A DNA stretch of 64,000 nucleotides from Ramazzottius varieornatus (taxonomy: Eukaryota > Tardigrada > Eutardigrada > Parachela > Ramazzottiidae): the NCBI GenBank assembly GCA_001949185.1, contig BDGG01000003.1:3765158-3829157 (forward strand), in the 5' to 3' direction. This document shows positions 1 to 10,371 of this stretch, piece by piece (position 1 is the stretch's first letter; every line of letters begins with the position of its first letter). Below the pieces are notes generated by a model. It had not been told where the DNA came from, did no database searches, and worked only from the letters and a program-made list of their open reading frames with translations. Position numbers and translations under genes: made by a program.

Positions 1-664
1 TAAAAGGCACTACGAAGTGACAATTATAACTTGTTGGAAAACCAAAAAGCAAACATTGTAGAATCGAACCCAGCCCTCTTGTGCGGCAGTCGGCGCGTCA
101 TCTTTATGGACAGTCCGTATCATGATGAAGCGGATTCTATGGCAAGTTGGTCTCAGATGGACGCGCGGTTCAGCAGCATTACAGTGGTCGTCTCAAACCA
201 CTGACTCTTCACATCTTGGAAGCGATGATGTTACTCCAGTCTTAATTTACGAAGTTTATTGGCATTCTATATCACGATAATATTACTATCAGCTTTGCCG
301 CATGATTAATAGTTCTTACCAAACGAGCGCGTATTCGCATCGCTGGTCATATAGTTGCGACTTGGTGTACGATCTGCCCGTTCACGGCTTTTGGTACTCC
401 GACATTCTGGAGACTGTAGAAGGAGCAGCAGCGGTGACTTACGCGTTTCTGATGTCCATCAAGATCGGTCGGCGAATGTTCGAGTTCCGAGTCAGACCTC
501 AACTGCTCGAAAATTTATTGGCCACCTCCCTCTCCCGCTTGAATCTTTAGAGCTTCGCTTCCGGAGCCCGATTTTCTTACGTAGAGATACTTTTGATATT
601 CGGATCCCGGACTTTAAAGTAACGTCACGCCGATCAGGACGTAACGTCATGCTGGTGGTGGCGA
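1..664. other. Stretch without a supported gene
   Basis: Two overlapping plus-strand frames of 82 and 134 codons run through 302-759, but they have no recognisable domain, no splice context and no agreement with a family, so they are not called. No tRNA, repeat family or clear regulatory site was seen. It may be 3' flanking sequence of the minus-strand membrane protein that ends at 665. Confidence 0.5.
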
Positions 665-1318
665 CTAAAGTTCCCAGACGTTCGAAAGTCGCGTTGGTTT
701 CGAGTTACGCTTGCGGAATCCTAGCCGTGGAGTTGGCCAGAATAATTTGCGCCCGGTAGCGACGGAAGGAAGGCTGATCGGTCGAGGTAGCAACACAGGC
801 GACCCGTAGTATGGTGGAGTACCTTGTAAGGAAAACTGGTCCCAGGATTCTAAGCTGTCGATAGAGACCACGGAAGATGTGGGCATTGTCAACTGACTTC
901 CAATCGATGCGTTGTTGATGGTGCCGCACGACTTGGACTTTCTGGACGTGGGACTGGGTCGTCGAATAACAAATGATGTTTGCACGGCACTTTCCATGTA
1001 TCTCCGACGATCTAGCTTCTTTCTGCCAGACACTTTCTTCACTTCCGCTGGCGCTTTCTTCTTGGGCTTTGAAGAAAGGGAGTTTTCCGAGGCAGTTGGC
1101 GCCGGCTTGACGGAGGGCTGATCCCGCTTCTTTAGGGAGTTTTGAATATTGGCCAGAAGCCAAACTAGGCCACAAGGAAAAATCATGAAGATGACGGACA
1201 TAACTTGCAACAACAAACGCCACCGTGTATCGTTGACTGAGATGAATTCCGCAACGAGGGAAACGGTGAAATGCATAAAAATAATCAGCCAGATAAAGGA
1301 CTTGGCTCGGTCCGTAGG
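665..1318 (-). CDS. Predicted membrane protein, 3' part, cut by assembly gap
   Basis: An open minus-strand frame runs from the edge of the N run at 1318 down to a stop at 665, about 217 residues. Its start holds two hydrophobic stretches (around FIWLIIFMHFTVSLVAEF and LLLQVMSVIFMIFPCG) that look like membrane segments. A long basic, Ser/Lys/Pro-rich tail follows, with clusters such as KPKKKAP and GRKKLDRRR. This suggests a multi-pass protein with a cytosolic C-terminal tail. I do not recognise the family. The 5' part lies in or beyond the gap; the short Gly/His/Gln-rich ORF at 2631-2780 and a possible exon near 2352-2410 on the same strand could belong to it, but the junctions could not be confirmed. 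Confidence 0.4.
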   Translation of the reverse strand, partial: PTDRAKSFIWLIIFMHFTVSLVAEFISVNDTRWRLLLQVMSVIFMIFPCGLVWLLANIQNSLKKRDQPSVKPAPTASENSLSSKPKKKAPAEVKKVSGRKKLDRRRYMESAVQTSFVIRRPSPTSRKSKSCGTINNASIGSQLTMPTSSVVSIDSLESWDQFSLQGTPPYYGSPVLLPRPISLPSVATGRKLFWPTPRLGFRKRNSKPTRLSNVWEL

Positions 1319-1616
1319 NNNNNNNNNNNNNNNNNNNNNNNNNNNNNNNNNNNNNNNNNNNNNNNNNNNNNNNNNNNNNNNNNNNNNNNNNNNNNNNNNN
1401 NNNNNNNNNNNNNNNNNNNNNNNNNNNNNNNNNNNNNNNNNNNNNNNNNNNNNNNNNNNNNNNNNNNNNNNNNNNNNNNNNNNNNNNNNNNNNNNNNNNN
1501 NNNNNNNNNNNNNNNNNNNNNNNNNNNNNNNNNNNNNNNNNNNNNNNNNNNNNNNNNNNNNNNNNNNNNNNNNNNNNNNNNNNNNNNNNNNNNNNNNNNN
1601 NNNNNNNNNNNNNNNN
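1319..1616. other. Assembly gap (298 N)
   Basis: A run of 298 N. It interrupts the minus-strand frame that ends at 665, so part of that gene, probably including upstream membrane segments, is missing from this assembly. Confidence 0.99.
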
Positions 1617-1864
1617 GGATCGTGTAGTCCGCTGAAATGTTCAAACTGTGGCGGTGAACATGAGAGTCTGATTGGGAAACTGACTTTTGATATTGATCCC
1701 CGCGAAGAAGCAACTGAAGGCCACGGAAAAATATCCAAAGGAAAACATGTAGATATGAAAACTCCTGAAAGAAGAATAAATACAGTATAAAATGGGGGCC
1801 GACAAACAATCTCTGATAGTCGCTCTCACTGAGGCGCACACTTTCATCCAATAACACCGGAAAC

Positions 1865-1965
1865 GTACACCACTTGAGAAAGCGTTTCTGTGGAGTTTGC
1901 CGAATTGGCGCACGTTTGCAGTCTCATTAGCCGGGAACATGCGCCACTTGATATAGCGATCTTCC
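1865..1965. repeat. Palindromic element, copy 1 (degenerate)
   Basis: The arms GAATTGGCGCACGTTTGC and CATGCGCCACTTGATATAGC are the core of the dispersed palindrome described in Part 2, separated by a short loop. The outer arms are eroded and a second half-arm (CACTTGAGAAAGCG) precedes it. It lies outside any confirmed gene, between the gap-broken membrane protein and the 2631-2780 ORF. Confidence 0.7.
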
Positions 1966-2630
1966 CCAAATATATTTACGTCTTTCTCGGATTGAGCTGG
2001 ATAAAAAGGCATCATATTTACCAATAACCGGCGAGGTCGGCGTATAATGGCGGAACAAGGGGCTTTTCCGTCGTCGAAATATTCCAGTCTCCTGAAACAT
2101 TCATGGCTCGTTGTCAGGTTAGAGTGCAACGAAGTCTCGCGCAGATGGCGAAGAAAAGCTCGGATGGTGAGTGATCGAAAGACCCTCTTTGCATAGCAAG
2201 GAGATGTCGAGCGGGCTCTCCATGGACGGTCGTCATCCTGCGGAAGTGTGGTGAAGAGCTTGACGCACCGCACTGCACCCCACTCCTGCCAATGACGACC
2301 AATTTTTCATTCTTCCTTTCACCCACCAGTGAAATCTTGACGAGTTAGTCAATCGAGCTAGGACTTACCAATGCCGACAAAGTAGGACGAGTCAAATTTC
2401 TCCATTTTATCAGGCGCCTTTGTACAGCAATCTTTGCCGCTACTTGGGCTGGATAACGTACTGCAAACCAAAAGAAGTACCCTTGACAGGTACTTCGAAG
2501 ACGCAAACCAGTGCGCTCTGTGTGCGAAAAGAGTGACTAAGATGCCGAAGGACTTTCAACTTATCCAACGTCTTCATCATAATGAATCAAACTCTTCCAA
2601 GGAGTATATAGTTTTCTTAGCGAAGTGCAA

Positions 2631-2780
2631 CTAACGATACGCAATATCGTCTTTCAGGATGTCCGTCAGGGATGGCGCAGTTGGACGAGTCTGCAGCTGA
2701 CCTTGGCTGTATGGCGGGACAGTGCCCCCATGGTAGTGGTGTTGGCCGCCTTGCCCAAGATATCCGTTAGGGTGAGCCAT
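2631..2780 (-). CDS. Short Gly/His/Gln-rich ORF, possible 5' exon
   Basis: An ATG at 2780 opens 49 codons rich in Gly, Gln, His and Pro, ending at a stop at 2631. A GTATCG just before the stop could serve as a splice donor, in which case this is the first coding exon of the minus-strand membrane protein ending at 665. A possible next exon near 2352-2410 (reading KMEKFDSSYFVGIG before a GTAAGT donor) has a suitable frame but an uncertain acceptor. No domain is visible. It is either a small protein or a low-complexity N-terminus. Confidence 0.25.
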   Translation of the reverse strand: MAHPNGYLGQGGQHHYHGGTVPPYSQGQLQTRPTAPSLTDILKDDIAYR

Positions 2781-3124
2781 GTCTGATCGAATCAAAATCA
2801 CCGGGAAGAAAATCACGGGGAGACTACAGAACCTAAGATCACCGGGAACAACTAACTTTCACAAGTAGTAGCATGCATCTCAAAATTCAATTACATGCGG
2901 ACGTTGGTCATTGCTTCGCGTGACGTCATGCCACGTGCAGTACCGTGAGAATGGTGAGACAGCGTTGCGTAATTTTGACGACAAAGTGTAGCCGGTTCGC
3001 TCATCGCAGTTTCAACAATACTAGCAGGCGTTAATGTTAACTTCTCGAATACGGTAATGGTTATTCACACCGGAAGTGCTATATTAGACTTCAGCAGGAC
3101 TCTCATCTCCTCCACGTTGGCAGA

Positions 3125-5348
3125 ATGTCTGGGAGCTGCGCTGCTGAACGTCAGATGTCCGAGCGGAACGACGACCATGACCAGCAAGTGGACGAATTGC
3201 TGTGTCTATCCAGTGTCCTGTCGGAAACCGAATTCCAGCAAGTATCGCCCTGCAGCGGTAAGCTCATCGTTCATCCTATCTGTGATCCCCCCATGTCCGT
3301 TTATCCGTTGTCTCCGGAACACGCCGCTCTGCTCCAGGATTTGCATAACTCAATAACGATATCGGACGGCGCGGACACGACTATCCGTCATTCCGTATGT
3401 GAACAGCAGTATGGAAACGTTGGGACGACGTACATTGGGCAGCTTATTTACTCAGGTTTCTCTTTCAGAAGGTTCTGGAATACTCTAAATTCCTTTCTCG
3501 TCGGCTGCCGGACCACTCACGCAGCGATGTCAACAGCCTTCCTCCGGTTGAAGTCAAGTTCTGGTTTCCAGAGGACTATCCCAGTCGAAGTCCACCCAGT
3601 TTTCACATTTCGTGTTCGTGGTTGGGCAAAGATATGGTGAATATCCCACCCTACTCTGTAACTCTGAAGCTTATGCTTTCGTCTCTTAACGGCGTGCCGT
3701 TCTTTTAGGAGTCTCGGGTGATCAAACACTTGGTTTCCTTGTGGAAGAGGAACGGTGGCCTTGCCGTTCTGTACGATGCTTTCGAGGACCTGAAAAATAT
3801 CTTTCAGAACCGCGACTTGTTTCCTCTTGGAAACATTTTGATAGCCGCCGACCATCAGTCGGAACTAGAAAGCTTGAAGGAGCTGCGCGGCAATGTGGTC
3901 CAGGTTTATGATGCCCGAAACTTCGTTGAAGACTTGAGGTCCTGCGACAGCCAGCGAGCAGACGCGGTGTTTGTTAACGAGTACCATCAGTGCCCCATCT
4001 GCTGCTCGAATCGTCCTGGCTCCGACTTCATGAAGCTATGTAAATGTCGTCATCATTGCTGTCGGAACTGTTTGAGGGACGAAGCGCTCGTCCATATTTC
4101 TGGAGGCTCCATTAGGTCCATTCGCTGTTTGGAATGCAGCGACGAAATCTTACCCCAAGATGTAAGTACAGTACGACTCGAAGTGTGTTTCGTAATATGG
4201 CTCATATGGATGCTTTGTTCTGGAAGGTTCAGCTTTTGATATCATCCGAAGACTTTGAGAAGTACCAGAGTCTGCAGCTGAACAACGCTCTAGACACTAT
4301 GGGCGACATTGTCTACTGTCCGCGCCCGGGATGTGGTCAGCCAGTTATAAAGGAACCAGACTCCGATGTAGCCATGTGTACATGTGGCTACTCTTTCTGC
4401 ATTCGCTGTAAAGGCAGCTCACATGGTGTCGCACCCTGTCAGTGGAACCACACAAGTGAGTCAATTTCAACATTCTGATCCTTTCGCCATTTCGTTGTTC
4501 ATCTCGTGTATTCCTGTTTAGAGATCGCTGAGCTGGAAGGAAGACTGGTCCTTACGGATAAAGATTACGTCAAACAAAAGCTGATGCAGATGATTACCGA
4601 TGCTCGAAGTGAAATGTGGATCGAGAACAATGCGAAGCACTGCCCGCGTTGTTGGGCGAAGGTTGAGGTAAGCCTTTACGAGAAAGCTGTAGCTACTGGT
4701 TCTTGATAAGCGATGAGCTCACCTCTTGTCTGTCTTGCCTCTGTATGGGCGAACTATTTCATTTGGTACCTATAAAACAGATTGCTGTTGCAGAAAAGCG
4801 GTGGCTGTAACCACATGTCCTGCCAAGGTAAGCAGAATTGAAAACTTAAACTTGGAGCTGGGCAAACAAAGCCGACCAGATCGTTTTCCCACGTGGCGGT
4901 CGTTGTCAGTGATTTTAGCTGGAAGCGTGCGTCGCTTGGAAAAGGAGTCTGTTCCGCTTTATTTGCGGAGCTCCCAACCATTAATATTTTGATCGGCTTT
5001 TTTTGATAGCTTGATTCGACTGATTCTGATTATGGGTTTGCAGTTTGTGAAGGTCACTTCTGTTGGCTCTGCATGTCGATGCTGGACAAGAAGGACCCGT
5101 ACCGGCACTACAACGATCCTCGCAGTCCGTGTAACCAGCAGCTGTTCGAACGCGGCGAACAAGAAGATGACGATGTGGTGGACTTCGTCCTGGAAGAGGG
5201 AGATGAATTCAACCAGGCGGTGGAAGCTGTTGCTGGCCAGTTGGAAGGGCGACCGGAACGGTGGTTTGATAACGAAGACATGAACCTACAAGCCCGAATG
5301 ATCTTAGAAGGACGTGTGCAACTCGAAAACCAAGAGCCGCAAAATTGA
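3125..5348 (+). CDS. RNF14: RBR-type E3 ubiquitin ligase, RNF14-like
   Basis: This is an RWD plus RING1-IBR-RING2 ubiquitin ligase that would pass ubiquitin through a RING2 cysteine; human RNF14 acts on stalled or crosslinked ribosomes and in transcription. Exons: 3125-3394, 3469-3636, 3709-4161, 4233-4455, 4522-4667, 4794-4827 (34 bases), 5044-5348; all phases agree, giving 532 residues (human 474). The RWD domain (residues about 20-150) contains FWFPEDYPSRSPPSF. RING1 starts at CPICCSNRPGSDF, the IBR holds YCPRPGCGQPV and CTCGYSFCIRC, and RING2 is CPRCWAKVE joined to the microexon GGCNHMSC, which carries the expected catalytic Cys, then FCWLC. The acidic C-terminal tail follows. The start is chosen because RNF14 proteins begin close to the DELL motif. 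Intron 6 carries a palindromic element. Orthology is strong by order and spacing of zinc ligands. Confidence 0.93.
4854..4974. repeat. Palindromic element, copy 2
   Basis: Starts GGAGCTGGGCAAACAAAG and ends TTTGCGGAGCTCC, with the core GTGGCGGTCG / GTGCGTCGCTTGG and the loop around TTAGCTGG. It lies wholly in the intron before the last exon of the RNF14-like gene. Confidence 0.88.
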
Positions 5349-7271
5349 ACTACGTTTCTTTTTTCGGATCACACAATTTAATGTAGAGTATCGTCCCAAT
5401 TCCTGGATGAAACATCTATGCTAACAGATAGTTTTCGAATTTTATGTTTTGAAATTTCAGATTTTGTTACAAATTTTATCGCGCTTGTTTCTCCGCAAGT
5501 CGGAAAATACAGATATATATCCTAATGAAAAAGAACCAGAGAATATTGTGTACCGCGGATAATCTCCTGATGCCTATGGCCACTAAGATGCATGGTTGCG
5601 CGTGAGATTTGGTGGCACTTGATGTTTGATTGAATGGGTTGATAGAAATTGCCGGGTAAAGATTGTGATGAAGCCATCGATCACGACAGAGCCTATCATC
5701 ACGGTACCACTCGATACACCTTCAAGTGAGCATCACAAATCATGCTCCTTGATGAACCACTCCCTGAATTCTCTAACTTTGTCCTGAAGGAGCCAAATGG
5801 CCATAAGACTTCGGCCGAGTGTCGAACCATACGATTATCATTTTCAGTTTCGACTTTCGACCTCGTTTTCCTCAAAATAAAGTCGGCACAAGTTTACTGC
5901 GGTACGGAAAACAGCTGAAGAAAGTATTCCAACAAAGTAATCACAGCGCATGATCTTGACGCCTTGAGTGTTTGCGCTGGTTTGAAGAGTGGATCGGTCA
6001 GTTCATCAGAATCTCTGACAAACCAATATATCACCGCGGAACATCTTCCGCTCCTTTGGCTTTGATCATCCACAATCTTCTAGGTCAGCAACTCTTCATT
6101 TTACTGCGGTGAGACTTGAAGTTGAATTAGTGCCTATTTTAAATCCTTTCCATCTGGCCGAAATCTCGCTTTTCTCATGTGAATGTTCCACCGGGTGGAA
6201 ACGCCCAATAATGTGCAGAGAACTCTTCCCCGTTGAGCAGTAACTTATTGCAACTGAAAATAATCATCCGCAGAGCGAAAATTATTTTTCTGTCAGTTTC
6301 CTCCACCAAGTCTGATTACTATCTCCTTCCGTCAAAAGATGTCTTTTTGCTGTCTGTTGAGCGGATTTAGATTTGTAAAAACAGCCGATGCGTATCATTT
6401 CAAAATAATATGGGGAAGCTGGCTGAGAGACTTTCACCCAGCTGGATACACGCCTAACACGGCGGTTGCACAGGTTGATGTATGCAGGTTTGTGATTTGA
6501 AGATATTCTGTTTGGCGACCTCTCAGTTTATACAAGGATGGAGAGTCAAGCCTACTCTACAGAGTAGCATCTTTGATGACACTATATCAACCAGTTGATA
6601 TTCCTACGTATGCTCGAGTGGACCGCGGGTGTTTATTAAATTTATTCATACAAGTACAGCGAGAGAAAGTTTAGTCAAGCTCAGTTTACACTTGGTCGCC
6701 ATCCGAGTTTGCTATTGTTAGTAATGGTCAACTGTTGACTTGGATTTCATTTGTACGTGCTGGCAGCAATGATTTACTATTTTCTGCCGGAGGAAGCTCT
6801 AAACTACCCACAGACCATTGTTGTCCAGTACAATGATCACTCAATAATGGCCAGTTGATTGAAACGGCCCACCATGGTTCCCTCACGGCCACCCGCCCAT
6901 TCTGTTTCCCTCGCACCATAGCTGATAGATGAGAAATATCTCAATCATCACGCCTGGAATTTTTGCGCGCCTGCTGTCGTCTCCACTGATGCTCGGTAAA
7001 ATTTGGACATTCTCGTCGCATCTTATTCCAACTTTACAACCATTCCCGTTCCTGAATAGTGGGCGTAAATTCTTAATCAGCGATATTTCATTTACGAATT
7101 ACTTGATTTTTCTGTATTGGTCGATTTGTCTTTCGGTATGGTGTTGAAGTTGGGGATGATTGATTACGTCGTGGAAAAACGTTATCCGCCCATTTAGTGG
7201 AGCAGAAATCTGCATGTAGCAAGACGACACACTTTGTCGACTATTCCGAGCCGGAGAGCTTTAAAGCAAAG
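5349..7271. other. Intergenic stretch, about 1.9 kb
   Basis: No supported coding exon on either strand. The sequence is AT-rich with many stops. A single, degenerate end of the short ACCTGCATAC palindrome family (GATGTATGCAGGT) is at 6478-6491 with a weak partner near 6438. The 5' region of the APCDD1-like gene must lie at its right end, but no TATA or initiator could be assigned. Confidence 0.6.
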
Positions 7272-9769
7272 ATGAAGATGCGCAACATTGCGATGCTGAT
7301 TGCGCTTAACACCCTCGGGATTATCGACATCATCTCAGCTGCTAGCCGTTCCACCGACTACAATCCATGCGATGCTAAAGAGCTTCGGGTCACCGCCGAA
7401 AGACCTGTTGCACTTTCTGGACGTTGGCTATCTTACCGGTACGCTCTCTTTTCTGTTCTGATCCACCTGGCTTATCGACGAGTTTGCGCATGTTCAAAAT
7501 TATTTAAATTGTCCAGAGGTTTCCAAAGTGCGGGTTTGAGAAACAGTATTTTCTTCCCGAATTTTCCGACATCGAAATTGATTTCTCAAATGGATGGTTT
7601 TTGAATATCTGTCGTTGTCTCTTGTTGTTTGCTTACCGGCGTCACCAAGGTGTAAAGAGTGTATCTTCCCTATGAGGTGAATAGTTAAAGTGTCCTTGAG
7701 TATGAAGGTCCACACCACCAAAATTACATAATTTGAATTATTGATACTATGTGAATGAAGAAATTTCGTCTGTCTTGCAGGTGTGAAGTACGCTCCGGTC
7801 CGCAGTTTCTATTACGCGACTATGAGTTTGTTTACAATACGTCCTTCATCCTGCACCAGTATTATTACTCCGATGACTGCTTGACACCGTTATATTCCCT
7901 CTCCATTCGAGGCGTGCTGAACGAAATGAAAAAGTCCTGGATGGTTCCTGGCGCCATTGATGTGGACTACACACTCAGCAAGGTCACCGTCATGCCATAC
8001 ACCAGAGAACAAGCTGACATCCTACAGGCGGCGGTACTGAAGGTTTGCCCGCTTGCGCGCTTCTCGGCTCTTCCTTGGGCGCCTTATGACGAACAGGAGA
8101 TCTTCAGCTTCGAACTGTATCCGACAGTGGCGACCACTGTAGCAGAAACCGCAGGTGTTTCGCGGATCGATCTGGAGTTTGACTGCTTGGAAGCCTTGAA
8201 TTTCACCTTCGACGAACTGAACTTGATTAGGATACAGAAAAGGCGATGGAACGTTGCGGGTAATACTACGACAGCCAATGTCAGAGAACTGTATACGGGC
8301 GAAACTCCGAGAAAACCACTGCTGGACGGAAGTCTGGATGTTCAACGACCTGTCAGCTATTTCGCTGATTATCTTCTCAAAATAGATCTCGAGGTAGCCA
8401 AGTGCATTCGAGTTCTTAAAATCCAATGAATAACAAGGCGGGGAAAAAATGGAATGGTTTGCGAGCTCAGCAAACAAACTCGACGAAATTATTTTCCAAA
8501 GTGGTGCACGTTGTTGGTACTTTTGACTGATAGAGTGCTTCTCTTTGGAAAAAGATCTGGTGGAGCTTGTTTGTCGAAGTGGCGCATGGCTTTGGCGCGA
8601 ATGGCCGGACGCGTGCGCCAACAAGAAAGATCTCGTAGAATTTTTTTGCCTGGCTCCACATGACACTGTGCATACGGAATATCAAAACTATTGATATTTT
8701 AGAGTGTCGATTGTCCTCTTTGTCGTTTGATCGAGAAGTCCAGTCCATCCACACCGCCGGTGACAAATACCCAAAATACCCAGCCTTTCCTGTTATCCGA
8801 TTTAGCCGGTGAATGGAAAAGTGTGGCGGAATGTGAGTCGCGGCCATCAGGATCATTCATCAAGCGCATCCTCTCGTTACAACCGAACAGGTCGCAATGG
8901 TTGGGAGAATACCAGCACTTCAGCGAGCCTGACTGTCTACAGCGATCCTTTACCATCATCGGCTCCGGTACATTCAGTCTAGAGGACTCTTTTCCACTGA
9001 TACCCTCTGCTCAAAAGATCGACTTCCTGGTTATGAATGCGTCTGTCACGCCTCATGTGGAATATGTCCGACAACAACTGGTTTCAAGGTAAAACAGATC
9101 GCTATTGAGACTTCGAGAATATCATTTGGAGAGCTGGGCCAGCTGGGCACACAAAACGGACAAGATCGCTTTCTCGGGTGGCGCGTCTTTCCGGTCACAA
9201 ATAATAAAAGTTTGCGCCACTTGAGATAACAATCTTACACGTTTCGTTGGCCCAGCTCCAGTTTGAAATATTTCCTGATATGTTGGTTTTCTAGTTCGAC
9301 CAACTCTTCGGACTGTGGAGTGGGACCATGGAACCTCGACCAGCCGAAAGACATCACGATCACCGGTGGATGTCGTCTTCTGGGCCTGGTTATCCCTAAC
9401 CTAGACCTCAATATGGTACGGCTGGAAAAAGACGCATTTGGTAACAGCATTCTCCACCTTGGGCAAGACTATCAAGAAGCGACTTCCGGTCAGCAAGGGA
9501 TCGATTCCTCCACCATTCCACGACCAACATCGTTTCAGCCTGGCCTGATACAGTGCAAGAAGCCCGAGCAACCGCATTCACGTGTAGCACCACATGCGAC
9601 GGCGCATCACGAAAAGACTCGAGGAACCACCACTCGGCTTTCGCCACACGACAAAGGCTCACACGGAAAACGGAAAAATAATGCTTCTTTCACACATAAG
9701 TCAGTCACAAAAATAACTTTCTTTTTGCTTAACTCTTGCTTAACTCTGCTTTTTGCTGTCAATGAATAA
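7272..9769 (+). CDS. APCDD1: APCDD1-like secreted/membrane Wnt antagonist
   Basis: APCDD1 proteins bind Wnt and its receptors outside the cell and inhibit signalling; the function here is inferred from family. Exons 7272-7438, 7781-8393, 8703-9088 and 9295-9769 join in phase to give 546 residues (human 514). The start at 7272 gives a signal peptide (residues 1-27, core IAMLIALNTLGIIDII); an in-frame upstream start at 7197 would bury it. Two APCDDC domains follow. The first begins GRWLSYRCEVRSGPQFLLR and contains SLSIRGVLNEMKKSW and NFTFDELNLIRIQK. The linker DCPLCRLIEK matches the human CIACRII region. The second begins DLAGEWKSVAECESRPSG and ends near LGLVIPNLDLNMVRLEKD. The extreme C-terminus is hydrophobic (ITFFLLNSCLTLLFAV) and could be a membrane or GPI-anchor signal. 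Introns 2 and 3 each carry palindromic elements. Confidence 0.93.
8463..8657. repeat. Palindromic element, copy 3 (composite, about 195 bases)
   Basis: Two monomers run into each other: the first opens GCTCAGCAAACAAACTCGAC with core GTGGTGCACG, and the second uses CGAAGTGGCGCATGGC and GCGTGCGCCAAC as its core, ending near TTGCCTGGCTCC. It sits in intron 2 of the APCDD1-like gene. Confidence 0.8.
9131..9258. repeat. Palindromic element, copy 4 (ACGTACAAGA subfamily)
   Basis: Opens GAGCTGGGCCAGCTGGGC then ACAAAACGGACAAGATCG and closes CGTTTCGTTGGCCCAGCTCC. The core is GGTGGCGCGTC / TTTGCGCCACTTG. It occupies intron 3 of the APCDD1-like gene. The terminal sequence GACAAGATCG replaces the AACTCGACCAGATCG of the main subfamily. 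Confidence 0.87.
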
Positions 9770-10371
9770 GCGCCATCGAAATGGGTGGTCGACCGGTGCA
9801 AAAAAACTGTCGTAGACCGCTCGTAAAAAAGGGGCCACGGACTTTGCATGCAGGATTTGTCTATCAAGTGCTCGATGCGAACAAGCAGTTGTTTTCAAGA
9901 AAACAATAATGGTCGGATTTTATTGCGTATCATACAACCACGTAGTGCTGTAATATTTGGGTTTATCTATCATAGAGTTCAGTTCGGGCAGAAGTCAAGT
10001 TGTCTGTCGATATCGTAATGAAGCACTTCGACGATAGCATGATATCGGAGATAGTTTTGTAAGAAGCCAGGCCCGTGTTACAGAATGAGCAGGCGCATTC
10101 TCTAGTAGGACAGGATTGGTAATGTAATGAAAGTAGTATGAACAAGAGTAAGCTGAAAACTGTGGAGAATATTCAGTATTGTACGCGGAAGATCCGCCAT
10201 AAGTATATATCATATCCTTGGTCCGTCAGTAAGTTAGGTCAAGCCATAAGGTTTAATAGTTAGTTTAAATGAAAAAGCACCCAAGCAGTTCGCAGTGAGG
10301 ATTTTCAGACGGAAAACGTATCGTGCCAGCCGAGTTCATTTCCTGTCGTGGGAGGAACCAGATCAACCTTG
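9770..10371. other. Convergent intergenic stretch
   Basis: Lies between the 3' ends of the APCDD1-like (+) and ZP (-) genes, so it should hold both 3' untranslated regions. No coding exon, repeat family or RNA gene was seen. Confidence 0.6.

Noticed and set aside
8463-8657. Palindrome sequence as coding exons of the host genes
   Set aside because: Host-gene exons join in phase without it, and frames through the element do not match any family.
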